Shown here in pieces: positions 11,567 to 23,322 of a stretch of 64,000 bases of DNA. The translations under genes were made by a program, and so were the position numbers. Source of the DNA: Polyodon spathula (lineage: Eukaryota; Chordata; Actinopteri; Acipenseriformes; Polyodontidae); the NCBI RefSeq assembly GCF_017654505.1, contig NC_054535.1, forward strand, positions 44,955,664 to 45,019,663. The letters are read 5' to 3'. The first letter of the stretch is position 1. Every line of letters starts with the position of its first letter. The notes under the pieces were generated by a model, which saw only the letters and a list, made by a program, of their open reading frames with translations, searched no databases and was not told where the DNA came from.

Positions 11567-14341
11567 TATGTTTGCTTTTTTAAATGTGTCTGTTTGGTCT
11601 ATAAAACATAGTCTGGCTTCTATTTTGGAGGATTTATTATCACTGGACCAAGATAACCCCTTGTGGAAATAACAAATATTAATTCTCTGCTCTGTTATGA
11701 GGCATTTACAATCTGATTATAAGTATTATTTTTAATTAAAAAATGACAAATGTTTAAATGGAAAAAAAATTGAAAATTAAAAAATTAATCCATGCCATTC
11801 TGCATGTTTCACAACCAAGCTTATTATGATGTGAATAGTACTCATCTTTTTTGGAACCACAGTTAGTGATTCTCCTCCTCTATCTGTCTGACTGTGCTGT
11901 AAACAGAGGTGTGACCCCTGCTGGCTCACAGCAACAGCAGCACACAGGGTTACAAGCAAGCAAGCAAGCACAGGGTTTTTTTTCAACACCAGCAAAAGCA
12001 ACTCGCATGCTGCGGTTATTGAAGGAAGGAAGGCAAAAGGGTGCATAAAGCAGAACAGATACACACTGAAAGCCAGCAATCTGATTCTTGAAAAGTCTGT
12101 GCCAGAGAGAGCAGCAGTAGCAGCAGCAGCTGTGTGTGTGTCTCCTTGCCTCTGTGAAGAGCAGTACCTGAGTAAGTACTCCAGAGCTTTTGCATGCTGC
12201 TTCGTAATTAACCCCTCCCTCCTTCTCAGTTTTGTGGAGATTACGCCAACCTCTCAAGTATATCATAGCAGTCTGCAGAACTTGAGCAATGACCTATAGG
12301 GAAATGATAAACAAGGCTGGAAAATGAGATGCCCTGATTACAGTACCACTGCTTGCTGTTACAAGCTTTCAAGGTTAGGAGTCAACCTTGGGATAAAGCT
12401 GTGAAAAAACAACTGCAGTAAATATTGACAGAAAGGGCACTGCTTTTAAAAAACATGCACTGGAAGGTTTCTTTTCACTCTGAGAAGGAAAGGTGTTTTG
12501 TGGGGCTGCACTTTTATTCTGTACTCAACAGTCTCTCTCTCTCTTTCTCTCTCTGTTAGGTTTCAAATTCACTTTTTAAGCGATATAGTTCTGTAAAGGA
12601 AACATTCTGAAATGGTCTTTCTGAAAGTTTCCTAAACAGGAAAGCCACTTCATTTTAACACGTTAAGAGCGTTGATGTGCCAATGCTGTGCTCTTTACTA
12701 GTTAACAATGTGAATGGCCTGGACACTTGCTTTTTGATGTCAGTTGTGGAACAAAAATGTTTTTAACTTTTTAAGGTTTTTTAAGGTTTGTGATATTTGT
12801 GTTAGCGCCCATAACTTGTGCAACAAGGCTAACTGCATTTAAAAAAAAACAAAAAAACACATTTCAGTTAATGGAATGTGACATCCTGTGAACATAATGG
12901 GTAGTTTGATTTTTGTGAGCTGCACAAAAAATACATTCACCTTTTTCAAATTAGAACTGCAGTTTTTACATAGTAATTATGTAAATTGATGACTCGGAAG
13001 TTATTAACTCATTTAACATGATTGCAAGTGTAATTAAAGCTGAGATGCACATTAATGTATCATTCCTTCATGATTAATTGCTATTTGGTTTCAGCAAGGA
13101 TAGCTTAACATAATAGAAATGTAATACTCATGACTGTGATGTATGTTAATTGTTAGCATGTTTCAATTGTAATGAGTAGAATTAAATAGAAATAAAAGAA
13201 ACATCATTAAGTACTATTCAGTTAAAGATAGCTAACAGTTATAGCCTTTCCCAATTCCAATGTCATTGCATTCAGTACCATAGTTACATAGTCGTACTGT
13301 ACATCAGAAAATATGTGTACATCATTGGCGCTGTTTTTATGGTTAAGAGAATTGCATTAGAACTACTTTTATTCAAACTGCACAGAAATATGAAAAGTGA
13401 GAAATGACTTTGGGGGGGAGGGGGAGCTTGCCTCAAATGTCAAGACAACACAAAGAGCAAAGAAGATTGTAGCAACATGTGCAAATATTAATCATTCGGA
13501 GAGCCGGTGTGCATCTTAATTATAACTTTAAAAAAAAAAAAAATCTATTTGATTTAGTTATTAATTCAAGGAATAAAAAAATAAATAAAGCTAACATGGG
13601 AGTATTTGTGGAAGGTACGTGCTTGTATACGAAGCTGTCTGATGAAAGAATAACTTATCCAGGCTCTCTTGTGAAATGGCACTTGGAGAGAGTAAATTAT
13701 TCATGGGAGCAGCAGCAGCCCTTGTTGGTTGTTCACATGCTCGTTTGTACTTACATGCATACATGTTTATGATAAAACACTGGAGCAGTCATTGCTATTA
13801 CAAGACTTCAAATTTAGGAGTTAGCAGTTTGAAAAGCGATCAATTTTAGTGAAGCACAGCTGTCAAGCTTATTTTGGATTCTTTAATTATCCTGTTACTG
13901 ATTATTATCCAGTTACTGATAATACAAGACCAGACTCCAAATAAGATCATGCAGTATTTTTATTTGTCTCTGTTTTTAAGATGCCTGGACTATACTACTT
14001 TAAACCCCAACATGATGTTTATGGTATGACATTATCCCTTCGCTTACATTGTTAAAAACAAATTCTCTGGCAACTGCAGTTTTTTCAAATGTATTTTTTA
14101 AATGATTCCCAGTAGTAAGACGTATTAAAGAGGCAGTATACAGACATATGGGCAATTGTTTGTTCTTTCAGCCGTTCTCAATGTAGTATCAAAAGGGTTC
14201 ATGGCAGGACCTGAAACCACAGCAGACTTCCAACAGGGACTAAGGTGCATTAGTCATTTTTGCATCATTTAGTCTATGAAGCTTAAGTTTTACTGCGTTT
14301 TTCTCTTCCCCATCGTTACATCTTTTGGGATCCATAGATGG
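11567..14341. other. Intronic sequence, no gene recognised
   Basis: AT-rich intron. It holds a short CAG-rich stretch near 12112-12130 and a CT-rich run at 12531-12556. Overlapping open frames at 11777-12266 on both strands have no domain and look like chance. No exon of the host gene is seen. Confidence 0.45.
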
Positions 14342-14419
14342 TATATATATATATATATATATATATGCGTTATATATATATATATTATATATAATATATA
14401 TCTTATATATATATATATA
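14342..14419 (+). repeat. Interrupted (TA)n microsatellite
   Basis: A run of alternating T and A with small interruptions (GCG, ATTATATAATAT), ending about 105 bp before the INPP4B exon at 14525. Confidence 0.9.
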
Positions 14420-14524
14420 ACATGGGCTGTTTTCGGTTTATATAAAAAAAAGATCCGGGTAGGTTGATCCATTTTAGGAAAGCCCATCCCTATCTAATGA
14501 CTGTCTTTTCTTTCTGGTCTGCAG

Positions 14525-14604
14525 AGAAGCTTCCTGGGCTGCGCAACATTTTCAGTAGGTGACCTGGTAAAGTCCAAGGATCAGCAGTTAACCCTTAGCC
14601 TCAG
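14525..14604 (+). CDS. INPP4B: INPP4B exon, distal C2 domain
   Basis: This 80-bp internal exon is bounded by an acceptor TTTCTGGTCTGCAG and donor GTAAGC. It reads [20 protein letters not shown] then QLTLSLR in phase 0 and ends with two bases of an arginine codon completed at 52279. The text matches the last strands of the C2 domain of type II inositol polyphosphate 4-phosphatase, an enzyme that removes the 4-phosphate of PtdIns(3,4)P2 and so dampens PI3K-Akt signalling. The C2 domain binds phosphoinositide membranes. The paralogue INPP4A differs clearly in this block, as I recall it. Preceding C2 exons lie outside the window. Confidence 0.93.
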
Positions 14605-16047
14605 GTAAGCCTCTGAGCCTTTTCTTTTCTCTACATAAACCCTGTATGGCATTTATTGGAAGATGTATCTCACAAATAAGCCTTTTACTTTAAAAATAGC
14701 TAACAAAGCTCTTTGTCATCCTGCTGTATTAACAATTGCATCAAGGTGCCAATTATTTTAACTAGCTTTTTTTTATTGCGGTTCAGCAATACTGTCCTTC
14801 GCTTTCTTTTCTCTTTCTGATCCTGAAAATTCCTGTCATAGCAAATATTGTAGCAGTATGTGCTGATCACATTTACAAAATATAATTATTGCCATATCAG
14901 TTTTACCAGAATTTATGATTTTGTGTTTAAGATTATGGACAGAAAGAATTAAGGATGTAGTTAGCTTTTCCCAGTTGTCTGGACTTGTTGCAGTATATAC
15001 TGTATTGGTGCACTTTAGTGTAGTGGCTTTGTACTAATGCAAGTCTTTTGCTTTTTTCTGTGAAATTGAAAAACAAATGCTGTTACTGTTAAGAACATAT
15101 AGCTGCTCAAGTTTCAAACATTTTAACTGTAAATAGAGTGTGTGCTGGAATACAGGGTTGACAGAGAAGGGGTTAATAACCCCTAATTATGTAATTGACT
15201 GCTAATTGGGGAATGGCCATCTAGGACCATAAGAGTATTTAAAGGGTTAAACATTGCTGTAATGACCTAGCAGGAGAAATAGTGTTAAGGAATTTGTAGC
15301 GTAGAAAGAAATAGGCCCCTGGTCACCATAGGCCTCTGAATAAACAAGATAGGCAAGCATGGTGTACCAGGTTCTCAAGGTCATTTGTTGCAAAAAGGAA
15401 TAATTCTAATTAAGAATAGTAAGAAATAAGAATACATCGCAGAGGGGATTTAATTATAAAATACAGAACTTTATAAAAAGGACCTTCAAAACTTTCAACT
15501 GCATTTTTAACACCCTTTGACGACCTGTATAAAACACACAACACGACTGCTTACTAACAAAGCACAACAAAATCTGTTTGCTCAATAGCATCTGTTATAA
15601 AAAATAACAAATATTCACATAAGATCTGCACATAAGATCTGCTGTACCTTTATGTGCAGATTCCATATAATAATATCATTTAAAACCATGGGTGATTCCG
15701 GAATCAAGCCGATGGGAGATGTCAGTAGGAGACTGATAACAGCAGACGCAAACAACAGGCTTAACAAATTAAAGTTAACTTTTTACCAAAACAAAAAACA
15801 ACGACGTGCACTCATAAAATACTCAATGTCTTTGAATATTCAGACTCACCCCTAGTAGTAACCTTTAGGCTTTAGGGAAACGGTAAAAAGTTCTCTTTAT
15901 GAGAATTTCACTTGCCACTTGCATGTCCACCTACCCTCTCCAACCTGAGTCTCCACCCACGGATCTGCTAGGAAGTTTAGCTTGTGCTGACGGTTTGTGA
16001 TTGTTTCTACATTACTTATTTATACATAAACATATTCTGTAAATATA
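14605..16047. other. Start of the 37.7-kb intron, no feature recognised
   Basis: AT-rich intron sequence. A stretch at 15150-15400 contains AGTATTTAAAGGG and could be an old LTR, but I see no ends. Open frames are short and without domains. Confidence 0.4.
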
Positions 16048-16309
16048 GTAGACTCCTGTTAAGTTGAACCCTCTAGTCCAAATTGACCTTTAATCCAGAC
16101 AGTGCTGTCATAACGAAATTCATGCTTAGCAGCCCTGTGTGCGTTTTATTCAAATGGTTATTCCTAAGAAAGTTTAAGTATCAAAAGCATGAAACAAAGG
16201 TTGGATAATTCATTTTTGGTGCTATGTCCAGTACTCCGAACAACACATTAATCTGAACAGGGTGTGTTCCTAACTAATTTCGATTAGTGAGAGTTCCAGG
16301 TACAGTAGC
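16048..16309. mobile_element. Possible pogo/Tigger-like MITE
   Basis: The left part AGTAGACTCCTGTTAAGTTG and the interior phrases TTAATCCAGACA and TTAATCTGAACAG resemble the repeated ends of pogo/Tigger elements. The right end, read inverted, is CTACTGTACCTGGAACTCTC. The inverted match is weak, so this is a tentative call. Confidence 0.3.
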
Positions 16310-16821
16310 AGATTAACTTTTTTTTTTTTCTGGTCTCAGCTCAATGAGCTGCAAGTTAATGTAATTTGTTATCATATGGCCCACCCATTGAGCCACCTTG
16401 TCACTATAACAGATGCTGTATATTTATGTTGGATATGCAATATGACATCAATTGCATTGTAAAGTAGTGTTTTGGTTTCCGTTTAGTTGCAATTTAAAAA
16501 CTCATTCTGTCAAACAGACCAGTATTGGAAGTGATGCATTAAATGGTTCTGTCAGATTGCTTTTAAGAACTAACAGAGGTTGTTGTGACTGTGGATGCCA
16601 AAGACACTGAGAAATAATGCTTTTTGAATTCACTCTATCTGGACTATATTATTATTTCGGAGTTTTAGGAAAATGTTAATACATTAAGAGCAGGGCCTGT
16701 TTCAAAGTAATGAACCGTGAAGTGGTAGATGTAGCAGGGGAAAACATTCTGAAATGCCCAAAACGATTTAAAAAAAATGATACATTCATAAAAAAAGAAG
16801 AGTTAGGATGAGTTACTATGA

Positions 16822-17760
16822 AGTAGGGATGTGTCTGAATATTGTCAGAGTATTCTAAGTAAAATTACTATGCAATACTTTGATCAAGTTTCGAATACTC
16901 GTTAATTTCCAAAACAAATGGAAAAATGCACAAACTTGGCACGGAATTTCTGAGAGAGAAGGAAGTTAAAAGTGATCAGCTACTACAATTGCCACCTCAC
17001 AAAGGGAGTCTAAGGGAGTACCTGAGCAAAGAATATGGCATCTTAAAAAAAAAAAAAAGCAACGCGTGGAAGTATTTTGAAAAAAGTTAGACGAGACCAA
17101 GTGCAACATAATCTCTGCAGCACGAGTATTTCATATTGAAAATCAAAATACTCAGATGTCTAAAATGTAAGCACCCATTTGCTACTTTGCAAGAAAACAC
17201 AGAATGTAACAAAAAACGAACAAGCATCTTTTACTGTCTGCAGTGGTCGGCGACGTGATGCATCTCAGACTGGGAAAAAAAAAAAAGGCAATGTTAACCC
17301 TTTGTTGTTTGAGTTTTGCTGTTATTGGTCTCCTATGGATTATTATATTATACAATCAGCAAGTAAGGGCATGGTACATCTCGTTTGTATTGTACTGTAT
17401 TAAAGAATAGAGTTTATTGAGCAAACAGACTTTGTTGTGCTTTGTTAGTAAGCAGTCATGTTGTGTGTTTTATACGAGTCGTCAAAGGGTGTTAAAAATG
17501 CAGTTGAAAGTTTTGAATGTCCTTTTTATAAAGTTCTGCATTTTATAGTTATAACCCCTCGGCTGTGTATTCTTACTTCTAGTTTATTCATTAGGTGCTT
17601 TAGATGTTTCTTCACTGTTGCTGTTGATGTATTTATCTATGCATCTCTATGTGTGGTTGCTGCTGATACAGTCCAAGGATCTGTCACTGTTGAATAATTA
17701 GAGGTTGAGTATTTGGATATTCAAAACTTATTCTTGGTATATTTGAATATCTTATTATAC
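16822..17760 (+). mobile_element. hAT-like transposon ghost with BED zinc-finger remnant
   Basis: The left edge TAGGGATGTGTCTGAATATT resembles hAT ends. At 17064-17200 a BED-type zinc finger can be read across one frameshift: WKYFEKS, then VRRDQVQHNLCSTSISY, then STHLLLCKK. In BED fingers an aromatic W-x-x-F is followed by C-x2-C and H-x(3-5)-H/C; here the first cysteine position is H. Downstream transposase is not recognisable and the right end (GTATATTTGAATATC near 17735) is only suggestive. It is a truncated, dead copy if real. Confidence 0.35.
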
Positions 17761-18715
17761 GAAAGTCAACTTCAACTCAGCTAGCTTCATGTGGCTCTAT
17801 CATTGACAACCACACAAACCGGCCATTTCAACGTGGTTGAATGCTTTTTGTTGTTATGAACCTGAACAGGTCTTAGTTTAAACTTCTTAGATGAAAACAA
17901 GTGTTGAAAACTATTGATCCCCTCCTCATAAGTTAGAGAAGTTGTGTCTGGCTTTGAGGAAGTATTGTTTTTTTTTTTTATCATGAAATAAAAGTAAATC
18001 ACTCTGCACAGCCTCGGGTATGTTAAAAGGCTTCTTTTTTTTTTTCCTTTTTCTGATGAACAGCTCTTTATGACACATTCTGGATCACTTGTTTTCCTGA
18101 ACAATCAAATGATACAATGTTTCCAGTCAAACTAACCCTTATATTTTACCAATTTTTTTTGGTAATTTTTTTTTACCAATAAAGACCTACATTTTTTGTC
18201 GTTCTGCTCTGCTCTTCAGAGCTGTATACTCCTGGGTGTATTTTATACAAAGAAAAGATCAATCATTTAAATTTAGGAAATTACAAGTAAATAGGCAGTT
18301 CAGATAGAACTGTTTCAAACTATGCATAGTAATCTTATTAATTAAGTTACAAGGTAATGCCACTGACTAACAATGGCTTCATGAGAGGACTAGATATGAA
18401 ATGGAAGGGATACAATCTACAACAATATAAGATGGTGGTGGTTAAGGATAAAGAAAGCAAACAGAAACCATGCTTGTTAAGATTATTTACTTTTCCTTTT
18501 CTTAAAATCTATTTTAAAGAGTAGCAGGGTTCCAAAAAATATAGCGTATGGGTAAATTTCGACTGTGTAGACTGTGCTAAAAATAAAAAAAAAATAAAAG
18601 TTATTTTTTATTTTTAGAAACATTTCCCTATTCAGCAAACTCCAAATATTGGCGCACCAAATTTTGTTCATTTATATAGATTTTTCTTATTTTTTAGAAA
18701 TAAACCCCCCTTGAA
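17761..18715. other. Intronic AT-rich sequence
   Basis: No coding or RNA feature. A small hairpin of TTTACCAA/TTGGTAA units occurs near 18146-18180. Confidence 0.4.
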
Positions 18716-19101
18716 TCTCATAACCGACACTTAATATAAAAGCCTATTAAATCTGCTGCAAAAAAAAGTATTATAAAACTGTTTTTTTTTTTTCTAAAAT
18801 GCTTTTCTTTAGTCTCTATAATGTACAAAGTAATTTTAAATACAAATGTTTTATTATTATTTTTTATTTTTTATTTCAGGCTATATCATAACCGACACCC
18901 ATTATAAATGTTATTACATAATTGTTTTATAAAAACAGCAATTATGTACCATAAATATTAAGCACTGTAGATGTAGAAAATGACTATAGCATTTTTTTTT
19001 TCCTATTATATTTTGCACAAATTGTTTTTTTTATATGACTGTTGGTTATGAATATGCCTGGTGTCGATTACATGGCATCTTGGTGTTGGTTATAATAATG
19101 A
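18716..19101. repeat. Left cluster of CATAACCGACACC motifs
   Basis: Four copies of a 13-15 bp motif lie here: plus orientation at 18716-18730 and 18887-18899, inverted (GTTGGTTATG, GGTGTTGGTTAT) at 19041-19051 and 19083-19095. The same motif is clustered on the other side of the transposase-like gene. I infer subterminal binding sites of a DNA transposon, but no terminal inverted repeat was found. Confidence 0.6.
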
Positions 19102-20071
19102 GGGTTTTTTTTTTTTGGTGATATGTCTTGCAAGTAAAATAACCAAGTTAAATTAAGTACAGCTTATTGTATCAGATAATAGTAAATAGGTCATTCACAT
19201 AACGCAGAGAAACAGATAAGATTCTCTTTACATAGTAGTTATTTCAATGGTATTTCAGGTTTACGAGCTGCAAGCTCTTACATAAGCCATTTGCATACAC
19301 AGATGTAGAGTTAAACTTATATTAAATATACTACTTTTCTGCTTCATCACTACAACGTGTATAAGAGCCTGCAGCTCATAAAATTTGAAATGGATCAAAC
19401 TTCTATGGAATGGGAGTCTTATATGTTTCCCTATTTGATTACATAACCAAAGTTGGAAAGGGAAGTCTAAGAGGCTATTATATCAAATTGTTTCAGAAAA
19501 GAACTGGGAAGAGGGAAAGACATACATTTTGACCATTATCATTCTGTGCGAGATAATAAGGTTGTTTATCAATGAAAGAAAAACAAGATGAGTCATTCTG
19601 AAATGAACTTTTTTTTTTTTTTTTTAATTCTTGAAATAACAAAATGTTGCATGTAGGTTCATGCTGGTTTGTTTAATGTTATAACGAATGTTGAAGTTTT
19701 GCTGACTGAAGTTAAATTCTAAGTTGCTTAGTAGCTCAGAATTAGCCTAAAGTCTTATGTAGAAGAAGAATTAATTTATTTTAAAAAAGGGATGGAATAA
19801 AGTTTGTTCTTAAGGTGGCGAGTATTAGCTAATTAGATTGTCCAATTATGTGTTTTTAGTCTGGAAGCTGATTGACAGCAAGGATCACTCAAGAGATAGA
19901 AATCCAACAGAAAGTTAAGTAATAGAATATAACTGTGTACATCCTACATTTATAAATGTAATGCCATCAAAAAAGTAAAACTGAACAAAGATGATGTGGT
20001 TATTTTTGTTTTTAATAACCCACAGGAAACATGGGGGGTTTAACCTATTTAAAATGTTCTTGGCCAATTAT
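19102..20071. other. Non-coding interior or flank of the transposase-bearing element
   Basis: AT-rich with T runs near 19105 and 19610. No feature recognised. It may be the 3' non-coding part of the element whose transposase-like gene ends at 20170. Confidence 0.35.
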
Positions 20072-20106
20072 TTAACACTAGAATTTCCATGCGTGTCAAT
20101 TTGACG
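20072..20106 (+). mobile_element. Single piggyBac-like end
   Basis: TTAACACTAGAATTTCC followed by GTCAATTTGAC has the form of piggyBac ends in fishes: a TTAA target, CACTAGAA, and a short GTCAA/TTGAC palindrome. No matching right end was found in the window, so this is one orphan end or a coincidence. Confidence 0.3.
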
Positions 20107-20169
20107 TTTTAGGATTTAAAATGTAAATTACTGTCTGACAGTCAGCTGGTTGTTGAGTCATTTGAACTG

Positions 20170-22590
20170 TTACAGGTGAATGACAGGAGCAAACCTCAGA
20201 CATCTTACAATAGCACGACAAAACTCTGCTTCACGTGTGAAAATCTGATGCGTTTTCATGGTACCCTTCACAGTTTTAAGAGGACTCGCAGGCATTTGTT
20301 CTTTGATTTTGCTAATGTCTTCTGTAGTGATGAGATCCATAGCAACACTTGTGTGTGGTTGAACTTTTTGATAAAGCTCCTTTGCGTCTTCAATATCCTC
20401 TTTCTCTGATGCAGTTCTGTCCACTGTGGACTTGATTGTGCCTCCAACACCATGAAGAGGACCTTTTCCATGGGCCACTTCCAAGAAATTCCAGTGCACT
20501 TTTACAAAGCCCTGCAGAAAGGCAAAGTTGAACACAAGTAAAAGTTGCCTTTGCTCCTGTACTGGGTAGTTTGTCCATCACTCGAGAAATGTAGAGTGTT
20601 CTCCTTGGGGAACTCTTTCTTCAGCCATTTTAAGATTGGTGTCATGTGAGCCAAGATGGCCACTTCCGAATGACAAAGATCTTCAGGCACTGTGCAAAAG
20701 CATTTCTGAAACAGCTTATCTCCTATATAGACTACCACTGTATGGCATGACAGCTGTTTGCAGGATGCGCCAAAATTAGCACCTTGAATCTGACTATTAG
20801 ATTTGCAATTGTAATTTTCTGAGGAGTTAACAAGAATTACAGCTTCATTTTCTGTGAGTTTTTCTTTCAGTTGTTTCCTCATTTTGAAGTGATTGTGAAT
20901 ATTGAATGTGGAAGAACAAATATTTGCTGCTTCCTTATTTGTAGCGCATATTAGTTCTTCCAGCTTTCCAGTTCTTCCGTGCAGTACGCTTGAATGTAGT
21001 CGCATGTTTTTCTCCGTTCTTAGTTTCCTTGATCTCCCTTTGTGTAGTCCATTCTTTCCAGTTTAATTCTGTCATTGTGAGGTCTTCAGTGCTAGGATTT
21101 GTTTAAATGTTCTTGTCCCTACAGTGTTCACACTTTCTGTAACAGCACTGCTTATTTCTAGATGAACAATCCAGAGTATTTGCAAGTTCTTCAGCAATAC
21201 TGACATTTATGATCTTTGCATAGAAGATAGTATTCACTTTAATTTGAAGACTCTCATGCTTTACACATTGGCAAGTTTGCCTATCTGCCAGTCTCAGTGG
21301 AGCAATCCAGAATGGTCTATAAGGAGTGAACTGCACATGTGACATTCTGACACTGGAATTGAACTGAGTATGTGGCATTCTGGCACTGGAATTGAACTGT
21401 GCGTGTGACATTCTGAATACAGGAATTGAACTGAGCGTGTGACATTCTGACACTGGAATTGAACTTGACAACTGGAATTGAACTGAGCGTGTGACATTCT
21501 GACACTGGAATTGAACTGTGCGTGTGACATTCTGATACTGGAATTGAACTGTGCTTGTGACATTCTGACACTGGAATTGAACTGAGCGTGTGACATTCCG
21601 ACACTGGAATTGAACTGCGCTTGTGACATTCTGACACTGGAATTGAACTGAACTTGTGTGACATTCTGACACTGGAATTGAACTGAGCAGGTGACATTCT
21701 GACACTGGAATTGAACTGAGCAGGTGACATTCTGACACTGGAATTGAACTGAGCAGGTGACATTCTGACCCAATTTTTTATGTTTGAACTGCAAGAGCAA
21801 CTTTTTCATTGAAGCAGAAAGAAGTCGCTTTCTCTTTTTTGTGCAAGGTGATAGTGTCTCTCTTGCCAAGCAACACCCGACTTACATCGTCACAGGAAAG
21901 AAATTTGATGACCAACTTCTGTTTCTGGCTAGCAGATAACTTCTGTTTTTTGTTTGAAGTGTCGGTACTAGTAAGAGGCCTATGATCTTTCTAAAAATAA
22001 TCAGCTGTGTTATATAGCAGTTTGTGTTTCTTGAAAATGGCACGATTACATTTCCCAGTTTTATTTTTTGCTTTTGTGCTTTGTTGAAATTTGAGCATGT
22101 GGTAACAGAGAAATGCCTTCCTTTCTCCATAGCTTTGCCAGGGAAATGTTTGTTTGATTGTTTTTGCATTTATCCTGTATAATCATTTTCTTTTTGGATT
22201 TTGACACCTCTCTTTGCAGCAGTCTTATCTTTTCTTTTAGCAATTCTGTTTCTTTTGCAGATTTTAAGACCTTTCTTTTGTTAGATACTGATGGCCTTCC
22301 TAAACTACCATAATTCTGTCATGCAGGCTCTGGTGCTGATGACTGAGGTGTGTCAGGTGGAGTGAATGTGTCCAATTTCTTAGCTGCTCTTTCTTGTTTT
22401 TTAGCAGAAACCTTTTTTCCAGTTCTTTCTTTTACACCTCTGTGCTCTATCTAACACTTCACCCACTGGCACATACTTTCTTTTACTTCTTTCTCTTTCT
22501 TTTGCTAAGTATGTACTGTGTTTCTCTATCACTTTTTTCTCTTCTCTCTGTACCTTCTGCACATCTCTGCATTACTAGCTTTAGTTTTCG
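20170..22590 (-). pseudogene. Decayed transposase-like gene of an unassigned family
   Basis: Minus-strand pieces in changing frames form one long protein family. In order: basic start SNAEMCRRYREKRKK (about 22580), a proline-rich linker TPPDTPQSSAPEP, a coiled coil LLKEKIRLLQREVSKSKKK, DDVSRVLLGKRDTITLHKK (about 21870), a 33-bp repeat insertion, YRPFWIAPLRLADRQTCQC (about 21300), CCYRKCEHC, ENYNCKSNSQIQGANFGAS, LHFSSDGQTTQYRSKGNFYL, then WNFLEVAHGKGPLHGVGG (about 20480) and the C terminus at 20170. I recall such proteins, repeated in fish and invertebrate genomes, always anonymous. The SDG and WNFLE..HGKG blocks suggest an RNase-H-like D..D..E fold; the position expected for the first aspartate is not acidic (VNSSEN). 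Several stops and frameshifts make it a dead copy. The superfamily remains unassigned. Confidence 0.75.
21328..21772 (-). repeat. 33-bp minisatellite inside the transposase-like gene
   Basis: About 13 units of GTGACATTCTGACACTGG-AATTGAACTGAGC, mostly 33 bp, with a few 34-36 bp variants, a 30-bp unit and a partial copy (ACTTGACAACTGG). A 33-bp unit encodes 11 residues (QNVTCSVQFQC on the minus strand) and all three minus frames stay open through it, which explains the three overlapping long frames here. It sits between the KKLLLQFKHK and YRPFWI segments of the coding remnant. Confidence 0.9.
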
Positions 22591-22830
22591 CGGCCTGTAA
22601 AATGGCAAAAATAGGTTGCAATCTACCCAATAGGAACATGCTGCCCTTTTGAATTACCTGTACCATTCTATAGTAATAATGATCAGATTGTATTACTAAA
22701 TTTAACTTGGTTCAATAACATAATGAACATTACAATTGGTTTTTGGAACCACAAACAAACAAACAAAAACATTGAATATCAAACAACTGAATTAAAGATT
22801 GAAATAAATAAAATCATTTAAATGATAAAA
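22591..22830. other. 5' flank of the transposase-like gene
   Basis: Non-coding, AT-rich, between the basic N-terminal codons and the right motif cluster. A promoter would be expected here but no clear TATA box is seen. Confidence 0.35.
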
Positions 22831-23322
22831 TCATAACCAACACCAAATTCTCATAACCAGCATTTTCTGTTTGCTGAAGTGTCAATTATGAGATAAACCA
22901 CAAGGTGTCAGTTATGAGAAATTCCGCTTTCTTGTCCATTTTAACAAACATGGCAGCCATTTCTGTTCTTGCACAAACTAAGTTAGCAGTGAGAACAAAT
23001 TAATTATTTTTTTCCATATTCCTTTAATATTTAGTTGTTGTTTTTTTTTTTTTTTTCCCTAGGGTGTTGGTTATGCATGCCAACAGTGTGTTTAACAAGA
23101 ACATTTTTCAAAAACTTTATTGATATGCTATGATTTCTGACAAAATACCAAAACACGGGGACACACATAGTGTTTTATAAATAAATAATTGAATTTTTTT
23201 AATCTTTACAAGCTACTGATTCATAAAGTATTTAAAGGTATTTTCCAGAATTAAAAGTAAATATCTAAAATATAACTCTGAAAATCTAAATTCTAGTTTG
23301 AGGACAGGGATCAGTTATGAGA
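22831..23322. repeat. Right cluster of CATAACCGACACC-type motifs
   Basis: Six copies: plus orientation at 22831-22844 and 22850-22862, inverted at 22879-22893, 22904-22919, 23063-23075 and 23309-23322. The core is CTCATAACC(G/A)(A/G)CACC with small variants. Copies point towards each other at 22850/22879. Together with the left cluster they bracket the transposase-like gene. Confidence 0.6.

Noticed and set aside
11777..12299. Overlapping frames on both strands near 12 kb
   Set aside because: Cys-rich from CAG/CTG-like repeats; no conservation pattern and no splice context.
14342..14467. Isoleucine/tyrosine-rich small ORFs
   Set aside because: Encoded by the TA microsatellite.
21328..21772. 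CRISPR-like array
   Set aside because: Units are contiguous 33-bp copies without unique spacers, in a vertebrate genome; it is a minisatellite.
21103..21869. Three overlapping frames of 148-211 codons as separate repeat proteins
   Set aside because: All result from the 33-bp minisatellite having no stop in any minus frame; only the flanking segments match the transposase-like family.
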